Assembly (NCBI GenBank): GCA_002812745.2
Contig: NCSJ02000041.1
Span: forward strand, 124,001-188,000
DNA length: 64,000 nt
Direction: 5' to 3'
Origin: Scytalidium lignicola
Taxonomy: Eukaryota; Ascomycota; Leotiomycetes
Position numbers and translations under genes: made by a program. Within the stretch, counting starts at the first letter, position 1. Each line of letters starts with the position of its first letter. Below the pieces are notes generated by a model. It was not told where the DNA came from. It did not search any database and saw only the letters and a list, made by a program, of their open reading frames with translations. Shown piece by piece: positions 22,095-33,806 of this stretch.

Positions 22095-22901
22095 ATGGAT
22101 TTCGCACCGTACCAAGACCAGTCTCCAGAAACGACCCGTGCATTCTCCCCTCCTCCTATTGAAGGCCGCCAATCTGTTGAAGGTCGTCGTTCCTTCTCCC
22201 CCAAGATCCGCTCCCCACCACCACTATCATCACCCGTGAACGCGCCAAAGCCTACCTCGAACCCATGGGTCTCTGCTGACGAGTCCGCTCCCACGGGGTT
22301 TGGCAACGATTCCTTTGGCCAGCATAGAAATGATGCAGCAGGAGCAGGTGATTTAGATGGCGGCAGAGAAAGACTGAATGAGTTCGAGACCAGTTTGCCC
22401 ATACGACTGGATTATGAAGCTTGTTTGGCTTATTTGCTGCTTCCGCCTGCTGGTGGGGTATTGTTACTGATTATGGAGCATAAGAGTGACTATGTCAGGT
22501 GCATATAAGATCTTATCTTATTAAAGCGAAGTGTTGGAGTATTAGGGTGCTAATCATGTTATCTCTAGGTTCCATGCCTGGCAGTCAGCGTTGCTTTTCA
22601 CGGCGGTTTTCGTCCTGCATCTCATCTTCTCATGGTCTTCATTCTTTTCGTGGTTGATTTTTTTGGGTGACTTGGGTCTGATTGGGTATCTGACTATGCG
22701 AGCATATAGAGACGGTATGTTTTCCTTATCAATATTCCTAGCCCATGTCATTTCGCTGATGCTAATTATTTTTCAATAGCCGATACACTTGATAGGTATT
22801 TAACCAAAATCCAAGCCCTTTTAATTGGTAATCTAATATTCTATAGGTGCGAAGTACCTTTCTTCGGTCCACTGGCGAGCAGTATCCTCGATGATGAATA
22901 G
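22095..22901 (+). CDS. Small multi-pass membrane protein, DUF4870/Tic20-like
   Basis: Four exons, 22095..22498, 22569..22714, 22780..22795 and 22847..22901; 206 residues. The third exon is only 16 nt (it supplies part of Ala, DTLD and part of Arg) and is required to reach the terminal exon in frame. Residues 1-100 are Ser/Pro-rich and disordered. The membrane part begins RLDYEACLAYLLLPPAGGVLLLIMEH, followed by RFHAWQSALLF, a FHAWQS-type motif common to Tic20-like/DUF4870 proteins, then hydrophobic stretches and a Gly-Tyr segment with YRDADTLDRYEVPFFGPLA near the end. Related proteins have three or four helices; function in fungi is unknown. Coding-strand composition shifts from C-rich to G/T-rich near 22335. 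Confidence 0.85.
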
Positions 22902-23049
22902 GTGTACTTTTGGGTGGATCTATTTGTGCTTGGATTGATGATACCCTGTCTTTTGCATTATCCAGACTAAACTACATAAATAATCCATAATACTAATATC
23001 TTCACCCATACAATACCCGAATTTCCAGTCTCAAAATAGGTCCTGCTAT

Positions 23050-24671
23050 CTACCTATACCTAGGTATAGTATTTGCGGATATGTTCATTGGCCATGGGTT
23101 CCGATTATGCTGGATAGCATTCAATTCTGAGCCTATTGTACTCACCATATCGAGGCGGCTGCCCTCAACAGTCTCCTCTTCCATTTCCTCTCTCAAAGCT
23201 TTTATTTGCTGCTGAATAACTTCCCACAGCAGATTGCCTTCCAGTTCGTCTCTCTGGTACCTAAAAGTTTTAGGCTCATCACCTTTTGCCACAATTACTA
23301 GCAACGCAGCGACGAAGGCCTCTTTCATATATGCGAAACTGAAGTTTTGTGTGATATCTGCAATCCTAGCGCACATGATCTGCGGGAACTCAACCATTTT
23401 GTTGTGTCTCAGCTTATTGCGCCAATACTCGCAATACAAGGTTCTCTCCTCTGTAGTTGGATTATCAAAGAGATACTTTCTGTCGAAACGGCTCGGTCGC
23501 TTGGCAATTCCAGGGTCAAGCAGCTCAAGGTGGTTAGTGCTGCCAATCATGAGAATGCCATGGTTTGATTCTAGTCCATCTACTTCATTGAGAAAGTAAC
23601 TCCGGACACTCACGTTCACCAAGGAATCTATGTCTTCAAAGATCAACAGACACGGAGCCATTTGCCTAGCCTTAAGAAAGATCTGGCGTATACTGGCTTC
23701 TGGTCCTTGCCAGCTTTGAAAGCTTTTCACATAGAGTGTCTCAACGGCTGGGCTAGTCCGTTTGGAGCAGTCATGAATAAGGGCTTTTGTTGAGATTGTC
23801 TTGCCGTTCTGTTACCAAGTTAGTAAGGCTATATTGGAGAGAAAGGGAATAGTATTACCCCGGGAGGACCATAGAATATAACTCCTCTCTGCATGATTGA
23901 TTGGGTTAGTAAATATTAACTAAAAATCAATCTATCACATACCTTCCAGGGAACTCCAAATTGAGTATACCGGTCTTCACCGTCAAAGAACCCAATCACA
24001 TCATCGATAATGGACTTTTTCTTCTCCTTATCCAGAATGACATCGTCCCAACTCGCTTTTTGCACATTCTGCCACAGCTCTTTATTTTTCTGCCAGAAGC
24101 CACCATCAAACACCAAAACCTCGTCATGGAGCTCCTGTTCCCAATTGCTACAGGCTTCAATCAACGCATCTGTCGACTTTTGGGCGGCTCCTTTTTGTTC
24201 TGTGGTCAGATCCTCTCCATCCTTTGTCGGTCCAAGAAGAATGTAATTGTTCTTTGAAAACATCATCGTCCCATCCCACCCATCAACGACGTAAATCAAG
24301 AAAGTGATGCCTTGATAGGTATAATCATAACAACCAAACGCCACATTCTCCACAAATACTCCTCCGGTCTCGTCATTATATCTTCGCGATGGAGGGATAA
24401 ACGCTCTCTCTATAAGTAGTTGATCTACGTCGCGACTTTTGTAGCTTACTTCTTTCGTATGGGCGTCTGCATAAGCTACCAAGTTACACTGGCTGGCCCG
24501 ATGGACCGTTAAATGATGCTTTGGGTGGTGAGTCCGAATCGAGTTGACAATTAATCCTTCAGTGAAGATTCGTTTGCCATCTGTATTTGCAAAGTAAGCT
24601 CCCGGTACTCCTGACCCGGAGCTTCCCCCAGGCGCCGAGACGTGGATGAAATCATCGTAAGGTCGAGACAT
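23050..24671 (-). CDS. AAA+ ATPase, fungal-type single-module
   Basis: Three exons, 24671..23943, 23888..23859 and 23808..23050; introns of 54 and 50 bp; 505 residues. The 30-nt middle exon encodes RGVIFYGPPG, and the third exon starts NGKT, so the Walker A motif (GPPGNGKT, residues 250-257) is cut by an intron exactly between G and N. Walker B is LLIFEDID (about 307-314). The sensor GSTNH and the arginine-finger region RPSRFDRKY are present. The 240-residue N-terminal part is unlike known adaptors and has a Gly/Ser-rich start. Similar proteins are often labelled Bcs1- or spastin-like, but I see no N-terminal membrane helix as in Bcs1 and no MIT domain. Substrate unknown. Confidence 0.9.
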
Positions 24672-26520
24672 AATGGGAAACTTTCAAGATTGGAGAGGTA
24701 GGATTGGCATTGAATGAAGGAAAATAATCAATTGATCGTCAATTAGATATGAGTGCCGCAGGTCCTTTTATGAGGAAGGAAGTAATGAACTACGTGGTGT
24801 CCATTCGAAGGATCGAGGTGGTAGAGCTCAGAATTGTCCCTTATTCGGTTGCCTAGCAATACGACACATCCCCGCTGTACAGCGTACCCTTGTTGCATAA
24901 AGGATTAAGTCATCCCGGTGTCCACGCGTTTCTCAGGTGAGAGTGCATAATTAATACTCGAATTGCACGGAGTACTTCAGTACTGTAGTTTATATTGAAG
25001 TAAAGAGTTAAAATAGTCTCTTAGGCGCTGCGTAGAGGAGAGGTGGGGGGTTTTGATAACTACAGTATCGATAAGCTCTATATATCCACCGTAGACCCTT
25101 GACAAAAATATCGATTGGCAGTACGATAGCATTACCCAGCTACAGGGTGTTCGAAGCCTGTTCTTTCAATTCCCTTATCCACATTGCATGGACAAGGCAT
25201 TTGATTAAATATGCTTAACTTTAGATAAATCGCTAGACGACAAGAAGGCCAAAGAAGATGTGCTCATCCTATCGCAGAAGTATATGCTCATGACATTTCG
25301 AGAACCTTGGAATGTGCAAATCAAAGCATATACCACCGTTGGCGTTTATTTGCTACACTTGTATTCAGTTTTCGGATAGCACGTATTCAGTATGTGTGGA
25401 TCATTAGAACTTATGATACTGGTGTCTAGAAGCACATAGCTTTGCAAGAAGGCGACAATACAATACCTGACAAACTTACTCGTGACTTATATTGTCAAAC
25501 ATACCAAGTAAGATGGAAGATATGATTGATATATTGAACCCACTCGTCAGATTAAAACAGCAATTATAAATAACCCGCAGCAACAAACAATACAGTAGAC
25601 TAGAAGAGAGGATTTCGAAAGCCTCCATTTAATAGCGATATCCCCCGCGAATGCATGCGGCAAAGGAAGCAGCAACAGCCACACTCTGGATTCCGGCATG
25701 GTCAGCAGGGCGATTCCGCGGAGAGTTCATCGGAAGATTAAAGCCAGTCAGCAAAATCCAGAGACCTCAAAGGGGGTGTTTGACCCGTCGAAGTATCACT
25801 CAGCCTTACGAGCAACAATCTCCCCTTCGTAATGCACCACGCGTTTTTGTTGCGACAATTGCCTGTCTTGAGCCAGTGCAAATGCGCGAGTCAAGCACAC
25901 ACACCGAGATATTCCCAGATGTAACGGTGCGAGTATCAACCGGTTCATATCCCGATGATACTGTACAGTAATAATATTGTAATACTACCACAGTATTGTG
26001 GTAGAGGGGATTATCCGGATAATCTCAGAGCGGTGGTAGATACCACAGATCACGTGTCTCACGTGACACGGCCTGTGCAGCGCCTGGATCAGGCTAAAAG
26101 GGTACCTGGGTACCTGGCTGGTGCTCGTGCTCTTCCCGTGGCGATGCACGTTGTCCAATGCTTCAACCCCGTTGGCTCTTTCCGCGATGGGCATGCCAGA
26201 CCTATCATTTGGAGCACGCGACATTTCCTGATCCCCAAAGGGCATATCGCTGCTGAGGGAAGAGGTTGCTTTCCCACGAAGGTGGAAGGGTCCAAGCCAT
26301 GGGACCTCCTCTGTTTCTTGTAGGTTGGAGGTGAGGGTTTGCACAAGGCGCTTTTCGGGTTTCATATCTCGTGTTCTTGTTCACATTTATTTCTCAATAT
26401 CCTTTCTTCAATCTCGTCTTCAGCCCCCCATATTGCTTTTCTGCTCCGCGTACAATCATCTCCAGGCCTCGCACGGCATTAATATCATCCCCCGTGAGTT
26501 GCGCTCACTTGACTTTCGCA
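24672..26520. other. 1.85-kb gap between divergent AAA ATPase and bHLH genes
   Basis: It holds the promoters of both neighbours. Frames at 25651-25971 and 25955-26323 (+) and 25985-26365 (-) overlap each other and have no motif. The notable content is a palindrome and E-box cluster at 25959-26065, listed separately. The stretch 24690-25650 shows nothing I can name. Confidence 0.55.
25959..26065. promoter_or_regulatory. Palindrome cluster with two CACGTG E-boxes
   Basis: Within 107 bp: a 12-bp perfect palindrome TACTGTACAGTA (25959-25970); a hairpin CTACCACA-GTAT-TGTGGTAG (25985-26004); a 16-bp perfect palindrome GATTATCCGGATAATC (26009-26024); GTGGTA-GA-TACCAC (26033-26046); and CACGTG at 26051-26056 and again at 26060-26065, 9 bp apart start to start. 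The next gene downstream (start 26521) encodes a bHLH protein of the class expected to bind CACGTG, so autoregulation is a reasonable inference. The symmetry is seen directly; the regulatory role is not proven. Confidence 0.6.
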
Positions 26521-27703
26521 ATGCCTCGACCAGAACCTCCTCCGACTCCAGGGTCATCTACAGAGATCAAAGGGAAGGATGGCTCCCACTTCTCCAGCTT
26601 GCAGATGTCCTTTGAGCTGCCCCCGCCTGCGATATCTGGAGCTGAGTCGGTCTCCTCCACCGCGTCGCAGAAGTCCTCGTCGGCCTCCTCATACCACCCC
26701 ACCTCACCAATCTCTCCAGCTCTCCCTGCTAGCGAAATGGTCAAGATTCGACGAAGATCATCTGTTGCACAAGCTCCTGCCAAAGACACATTCGCGTTGC
26801 CTCCACCACCCACGCGTTCTCGAAAGATCATACAAATGAAGCCACGAGGACAAGCCGAAGAGCCTGTAGAGGCGCCGGCAGATGGCAGCAAGAACAATGG
26901 CAAAACTACGGCTGCTCCCAAGAAGAAGCAGCCTTCTTCGACTAGTGTTGCTGGAAGAAAGATTGCTCGCAAGACAGCACATAGCCTGATTGAGCGCAGA
27001 CGAAGGTCCAAGATGAATGAGGAGTTCGGAGTATTAAAGGATATGATTCCAGCCTGTACAGGAGAGATGCATAAGTTGGCTATATTACAAGTGAGCTAGG
27101 TCTTTGGGAATGTTGATAGAGCTCTCTAATTAACCATGGAAATAGGCTTCGATCGATTATATCCGTTATCTCGAAGACTGTGTTGCGAAATTGAAAGTAG
27201 AGAATGCTCGCACCGATGCTCCAGCAACGACAGGTGAATTTGCTCCTCCGCCCGCGGTCAAGTCCCGGGGATCATACAGCCCACACAACAACTACCAGCC
27301 ACAAGAAAAGGATGAAGATGTCGAGATGGAGGGTTCGGACAGCCACTCAACAAGCTACAGCACACCAATGGCCAACACCCACCAGTTCTCTGTATCTCCA
27401 GCTCTAGGACCGCAAGAATCCCGTTCTCGTCAAGCATCATACTCGTCTGCTTCAACAGATCACCGTCACTATAGTTACAGTGCATCATCTACTACCTCTC
27501 CTGCACTCGGGCCATCTGCTTATGACTATCCAAGAAGTGGTGTACAGGTTGGATCTGCTCTAACAAGCCCTGCTTTACTACCTCAGAGGGATTTGGACCA
27601 AGAAGCGACAGCGGCCCTTCTTATGCTCAACACTGATCGAAGAGGCACTACTGGAAGTGCCAGCGGAAGAGGAATGAGTGTTAAGGACTTACTTAGCGCG
27701 TAA
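26521..27703 (+). CDS. bHLH transcription factor (Fus c 3 / Esc1-like)
   Basis: Two exons, 26521..27090 and 27146..27703, with a 55-bp intron inside the second helix; 375 residues. The basic region RKTAHSLIERRRRSKMNEEF has His154, Glu158 and Arg162 in the 5-9-13 arrangement of class B factors, which contact CACGTG. Loop and helix 2 read KDMIPACTGEMHKLAILQ|ASIDYIRYLEDCVAKLK. The N-terminus is Pro/Ser-rich with a basic patch (KIRRRSS); the C-terminus is Ser/Tyr-rich, with SYSSAST and SALTSPALLP blocks and a short conserved-looking end (GRGMSVKDLLSA). Relatives include the allergen-like Fus c 3 proteins and regulators of sexual development. I chose 26521 as start because the frame upstream (from 26371) is leader-like and the ATG sits in a good context. 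Confidence 0.92.
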
Positions 27704-28286
27704 GCTGACGCTCGAATTTTTGAAGCTGATCACGGCGTTATCGGGGTTTCTAAATTTCCTGGCGTTGTAGGTTTTGCTGGTCATACTGGTGGAACAGTCT
27801 TGCATCCTTGCTCCAGCATCTTGTTGTAACACAACAGTTTGGGCATTTTGGTATGCTTTTCCTCATTACTGACAAAAGGTGGTATATTTTTGTGGAATTT
27901 GTCACGAGTAAACAAGTTCGGTCGAGTTTTATCTCGATAATTAAATAGGTTTTTTCATATGCTGCAAAAATTCGAAATACGATGATAGAAACTACGCTAG
28001 ATCATTCATTATCCGTAGCGCTCCAGATTGGACTCCGCTTGTTGATTTGTTATGACCTCTTCCATGTTAGTGCAAGGCTGAGAATTGCGACCTCCCCTCC
28101 ATTGTTGGTACGTGCACCATCTCGCAAGGCTGACATTGCGTATGACGCGTGGTCCCCCCGCTGCCAAGGTCAGATCTGAGTAGACGAAACCCAATTGCCA
28201 ACGTATATTTAATAAGAAAATGAAATAGCAAATCCATCATTCAAAAGAGTCGTCAACAATCAAATGATCCCAAATCTCCAACAACC
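27704..28286. other. Gap between bHLH and GH5 genes
   Basis: 583 bp: bHLH 3' UTR and GH5 promoter. Frames at 27982-28194 are short and without motifs. Nothing else seen. Confidence 0.5.
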
Positions 28287-29959
28287 ATGAAGAAATTGTT
28301 CTCAAAAGCCAAATCCGTCCTCTCGGATAATGATGCCTTCTCCTTCAGCCTTCCCACCAACCAACAACAACAACAGTCCCCACTACCACCCCTAACCCCT
28401 CAACTCTCTCACCCAACCTCAATCCANCCCCCCAACAACCCTCGACCTGCTCAAGTACCGCTACCACAACGGCACAAACCTCGGCTCCATCTTCGTCCTC
28501 GAGAAATGGCTCCACCCCTCCATGTTCCCCCCCTCCTGCACCGGCTCCTCCGAACTCGACGCCGTGCGCTCCTCCCTCGCATCCAACGGCCTGGACGCCA
28601 CGCGCGCGAAGTGGGAAGACCATTGGACATCAGCCCTCACGGACGCGGACCTCGACTTCCTCGTCACCCAGGCGCGATGCACGAGTATTCGGCTTCCCAT
28701 CGGGTATTTCACGCTCGGGAGACGGGATTTGTGCGCTGGGACACCGTTTGGGGATGATGGTCGTGTGATGGATGTGTATGCCGGGGCGTGGAATGCGGTT
28801 AAGAGGCTTGTTGCGAGGGCGAGGAGTGCGGGGATTGGGGTGTTGCTTGATTTTCATGCTGTGCCGGGGGGTGCGAATGGGGATGAACATTCGGGGTCTG
28901 GGTCTGGGAAGGCGGAGTTGTGGGGGCAGAGGAGGAATGTTGAGCTTGCGATTCGGTGTTTGAGGTTTATTGCGGAGGAGGTGGGGAGGGATTTGAGTTT
29001 TAGGGAAGGGGTGATTGGGATTCAGGTTGTGAATGAGGCGGNTTTTTAATGCGAAGAGGATGTATGAGTTTTATGAGGAGGCGATTGCGGCTATTGGGGG
29101 TGTTGATGAGAGTATTCCGGTTTATGTTAGTGATGGGTGGGATTTGAATCGTGCTTTGGGGTGGGCGAATGGACGACGGGCGCTTGATGGGAATCGGCGG
29201 GCGAGGAACCCGATTATTATTGATGTGCATCAGTATTATACGTTTAGTGATGAGCATAGGAGTTTATCTCCCCAGGAGATTATTGCACGGATACCGTCTG
29301 AATTGACTGAGCTGGATGGAAAAGAGGGGAGTATCTTCGATCGAGGAGAAGCCCAGTTGGTTGTCGGTGAATGGAGTTGTGTCCTTGATGGCCAAACATG
29401 GGGTCGAGTTCGACCGGAAGAGAAAGATGACCTGGTGAGACAGTTCGGGACTGTCCAGTCTCAGAAGTGGCAGCAGAGGGCTGGAGGCAGCTTTTTCTGG
29501 ACTTACAAGATGGATTGGATGGATGGTGGTGAATGGGGTTTTGCGGAGCAGGTTAAAAAGGGGAATATCACACCCCCTCCTTACCTCGTTTTCCCAGCAC
29601 AGGAGGTTAGACAGCGTGCTGAAAGTGCACAGCAGCAGCGTCAGCAGCTATCCTCAACTGCAAGACAGTTGCACGAGGACTATTGGAGCAGGTCTGCTCC
29701 TGGCAAAAGGTTTGAGCATCATCTCTATAGCGAGGGGTGGGATGTGGGGTTCTCGGATGCATTGGTTTTCTTTACGATGAGAGCTAATGGTGGGCTGGGC
29801 GATATGGCTAGTAGGGAGGGAGGTGATAAGATTGGGTGTTTGGATATTTGGGTGAAGAAAAGACTATTGGAGTCAGGCCATAGAGGGGAATTTGTTTGGG
29901 AATGGGAACAAGGGTTTAGAGCTGGTGTGACGGCATTCTATAGTACAGTGGGAATCTAA
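28287..29959 (+). CDS. Glycoside hydrolase family 5, YBR056W-like (intracellular beta-glucosidase/glucanase type)
   Basis: One exon, broken in the given sequence by N at 28427 and N at 29042. Ignoring each N as a surplus base gives one continuous frame of 556 residues; keeping them shifts the frame and creates a stop at 29047. Segments match yeast YBR056W: YRYHNGTNLGSIFVLEKW, DFHAVPGGANGDEHSGSGSG, IGIQVVNEA (acid/base Glu250), VVGEWSCVLDGQTW (nucleophile Glu361), GGEWGF, GKRFEHHLY and EFVWEWEQGF. There is no signal peptide, so it is likely cytosolic or otherwise intracellular; the natural substrate is unclear. The coding strand flips abruptly from C-rich (28381-28680) to G-rich (28741-29220). 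I regard it as an intact gene with sequencing errors, not a pseudogene. Confidence 0.88.
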
Positions 29960-30246
29960 TTGACGGAAGTCGGGATGACTTTTATTGACCAAAAAGTGGA
30001 TAGATAGGTAATATTGTGGTTTAGTATAGAAGCTAGGCCTTTAGGACGAGTTACGCCTGTTTCATCATCGATGTCCTACTTCGTAGGATTACTTCAAGTT
30101 TCAAAGAATGTCATACTTGAAAATAATAGAACCATGTAATTTTTTTTCCAACCGTCCCAACTCCAATGCTATGCATCTGATCTAATAGCTACGCCCAATA
30201 TGCAAATAACATAGGCTACCCTNAAAAAAAAGACGTTGAAACACTC
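29960..30246. other. Convergent 3' region, GH5 / SulP
   Basis: 287 bp between stop codons; N at 30223 precedes an A run. No gene seen. Confidence 0.5.
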
Positions 30247-33200
30247 CTATCTAGCAGTTGTTAATACATACGACGTAATAGCACTCATCCTTTCACTCGT
30301 TAACTTCAACGAAATCCTCAACAGTTCCTGCGCAACATCCGAATCAATTTTTTGTAGCTCTTCCCAATGCTCACGATCCAGTAACCAAACCGTGCAAGCA
30401 CGTTCTGCGAGAACGGTAGCCGTGCGATCGGTCTCGGAGAAGAATGGTAGTTCTCCACAGGTAGTGCCGGGCACCATACTCTCGAAGTATCGACCCTGAG
30501 GTAACTCGTAGTCTGCTCGGAGGATACCGTCTTCTAGGAGGTAGAATCCCTTGGCCGGTTCACCTCGGTGGTAGAGGATGCTGCCCGCGGGGAACTCCTT
30601 CTTAACAAAGAACGGAACGACTCTGAACCAGAAATCTTCGTTCTTATCTGTCAAGCCTTGAAAGGTTTGGAGAATAAGCCGTAGTGGTTCTTTGAAGTTG
30701 TTATATCTCGTCTCAACATGATTCTCATTGAGGTTTAGGGCTACACGATGAAGTTGGTTTCGTCGAGGTGAACTGAATTGCGTATCCATCGAGTGGAAAG
30801 GCGATACACCTTGCTGGACTGGAATATCAAGGTGAGCGGAAGGTGCATTGCGACTGGTCCGGGCTTCTTTGCTCGCATAGAAAGTCTTCAACAATTCATT
30901 CTCGCAACTTTCTAGCGCAGAATTGAGGTCTGCAAAAAGCGTTACTTCGCTGCCATCCTGACCTAGACCGACAGCACGCAGACTGGCAGCTAATGGGCCA
31001 TCTGGACTAACTCCGCTCATAACTAGAGTCACTCCCTTGCGAGCGAACACTCGGTTCAAACGGTTGAATGCTTCGGCGGCGGAGTAGTCAATCCCAGTGA
31101 CATGCCAGAGGTCGAATACCAAGAATCGTATAGGCCTCTTATGGAATGCTTCATCCTCTATCAAACCTCGTATTCGCTCTTCAACACTGACTATTGTCCC
31201 GAAGAACAGATAACCTGCCAACTTTGTCACATGGATTTGGCTCCCAACATCGCGAAGAAATCGATGTTGGAGTGCATTTCTGCGCACGGTGGAGCCCGCA
31301 ATTTCTCCAGAATATGATGCACGAACAGCCGGCACTCTTGATGTCTGGACGACGAGGGCGACGAAAGCAAGCCCAATACCAACAAAGATACCAATAACAA
31401 AATCATAGATTCCCATAATAAGGACGATTGCGATTACCTGAGTATGTTAGATTTGCTTGCTGTTTTGTGCTGCACTAAATCCACAAATTCAAAAACGGAT
31501 GGGGGAAGGCTATACGTACGGTCAGATACTCAAGCATCTTCAGCTTCTTCCTAGGCTCCCACACAGCTTCGAGAAACAATTCAAATCCGAGCACAAAAAT
31601 CAATACTCCAACCATCATGACAGGAATATATCCAATAATAACAGGACCTACAACCAAAACTCCCACAGTAAGTATAGCAAGCATAATTCCAGCTAGGCGG
31701 CTATCACCACCAGTCCGCATGAACAGAACACTATTGGTATAAACCAGATAGTTCTGAATACTGCCGGCAAATCCAGAGAGAGCATTAGATACCCCATGGG
31801 CAATGAGTTCTCTATCCAGATCCAGATCATCCTCTCCAACATTAAACGCAAGCGCAGGAACATTAATAGGAACGTGTAACACTCCGAAGAAGGTGAGCGC
31901 AAACATGGCAGGTATAGTCTCTGCCAGCGCGTCCCAATGAACGAGTTTGAAATCTGTAATTATTTATTTAGAAACCAACCGATTGGATTGTAGTGTCAGA
32001 CGTAGCTTACCATATAACGTATAGAAGTACCACCACGGTTCTCCAGCTTCCGGGCCATTAAAGATCCATCCGCTCTCCCGGAGCTTCACCGGGTCCAACT
32101 GATCAATCGAAAGCACGAAGAAATAAAACACGGCCGGAATCGCCAGGATAAACATAGGGAGGTAATATTTTGAGGTGATTTTATGCTGCGACCAGTAGAG
32201 GAAGATGGCAAGAACGAAAGGTATGAGCCACAATGGCAAGGTGTCGGCTTCGAACATCCTCTTTAAGGTAGAAATGTCGTAATTCAAATTCCCATCTAGG
32301 CGGGCGGTGACTTCGAAACCTGTGGCTACGAGGAACCAGCCCACACCACCAATACATCCAATTAGTATATGTCTGGGGATGAAGCCAACAATATATCCAA
32401 AGCCGCAGGACCCCATAAGGAAGAAAACGATACCAGTGATGACCGAACTGATAGCATAGGAAGTAATCGTCGTGGCGATGACGGCGCGGGGATTATCCTC
32501 TCCGACCTTGGACATGATCAAGAAGGCCATTTTATGAAAGAAAGGCACGACTTCAATCATCTCCGATCCAATACCACCCCTAAAGATACTGCCTCCGCAC
32601 GAATATACCAGCTGGGAGACGATGCAGCTAACGTAAAACATGGAAATGCCCGCCGCTCCGAGTTTCTCGAATATCGGTTGGCCGAGAGGGAACAAGATCA
32701 TGCCGTATGATAAAGCATCCAAGATGTTGAGTAATAGCCCCAATATGACAGCAGGCAGGTATCCAACAGGTGTGACAACAGCATTGTGCCATATTGCCTT
32801 GCGATCCCACCTCTTAGGATGCGCCACCAGCTGTAGAAAATATGCTCCCTGATGCCTGGGCCACGAGATCACATCCTGCAGATTGGGCCACAGTGTTTTT
32901 CGTCTGATTTCCTGCCGTTCGAGATCTTGCTCCCCTCGGATCCAATCCGGATGCGATTCATCCGTCGCGTCCTTGAATATCAACGGCGTGCTCTCGGACG
33001 GCTCTGGAGTCTCCACTGGAATTCGGCTGGTGGCGACGGTAGAATGGCTCTTCCCAGGTATCAAAAAATCCACCGATCCAACTCTTTGCCCGGATTTAGA
33101 AGCTTCCTCTTCAGAAGCTTGAGCTTGCTCCTGCTCCTCCCTAACTAGTGATGATTGAGGCAGTGGTGGAGAGCGTCTCAGCATGTCTGCGATGACCGAG

Positions 33201-33806
33201 GTCCCCGGCGACTTATCCGCCGGATGACCATTTTCGGTGGACAATGGCTCGGAAACTTCATGTATAACATTACGCCATGACTCTTCAGGTTCGCCATTTG
33301 AGGTTGAATCGCTATCGCCCACCGAAGCAAAGGAAGATGCCATGTAATTCTGGTAGGGCCGTGGTCGTGTCGAGGGAGATGTACTGTGAGTAGAACGCTT
33401 ATCCGCCAGAGCGTAGATTGCTAGATCCGCGGTATCTTCCCTAACACTCCTTGGGCTTCTCTGGCTGCTTGAGGCAACTGCTAAGAACCAAATTAGAACT
33501 CGAACTTTGTATCATCCAGCTCCGGGGCCAAGCTTGTGTCTTCCTACCTGGGAGGGTTTGATTGATGAGGTGCAGCGAGGATCTGGTGGGCTCTCTCTGA
33601 CCCGAAGCCACGGACGGGTGCAGCAATGGACTGGATACACCATAGCGACCTCGAAAAGACTCGACGTTGGCGTCGGATGCCTCATTGGAAGGTCTGCGCT
33701 GCGAGTCGAACGATCCTGGGATGCTCCTGGGGCTGGAGCGCGACTGTGTCGAAGCAGCTCGAGCCCTGGGACCCGACGATGCAAAGCCCGAAGACGGCAG
33801 CGACAT
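30247..33806 (-). CDS. VSB1: SulP-family transporter with STAS and cyclic-nucleotide-binding-like domains (Vsb1-like)
   Basis: Four exons, 33806..33548, 33480..32011, 31953..31520 and 31437..30247; introns of 67, 57 and 82 bp; 1117 residues. A Ser-rich N-terminal region of about 300 residues precedes the SulP membrane core ([24 protein letters not shown], then many helices to VRIAIV..). The STAS domain begins after [17 protein letters not shown] and includes [20 protein letters not shown]. The C-terminus has a cNMP-binding fold (about residues 985-1085: [20 protein letters not shown] and [15 protein letters not shown] with the phosphate-contact Arg). Yeast Vsb1 (YGR125W) has this architecture and is needed for vacuolar storage of basic amino acids. 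The first intron ends in TAGCAG, so one Ala may be included or skipped. The 5' UTR abuts a pentamer repeat. Confidence 0.92.

Noticed and set aside
25651..26365. Overlapping frames on both strands in the 1.85-kb gap
   Set aside because: They overlap each other, lack motifs, and cover the palindrome cluster; more likely chance.
28287..29959. GH5 gene as a pseudogene
   Set aside because: Both frame breaks coincide exactly with N characters; elsewhere the frame is clean and both catalytic glutamates are present.
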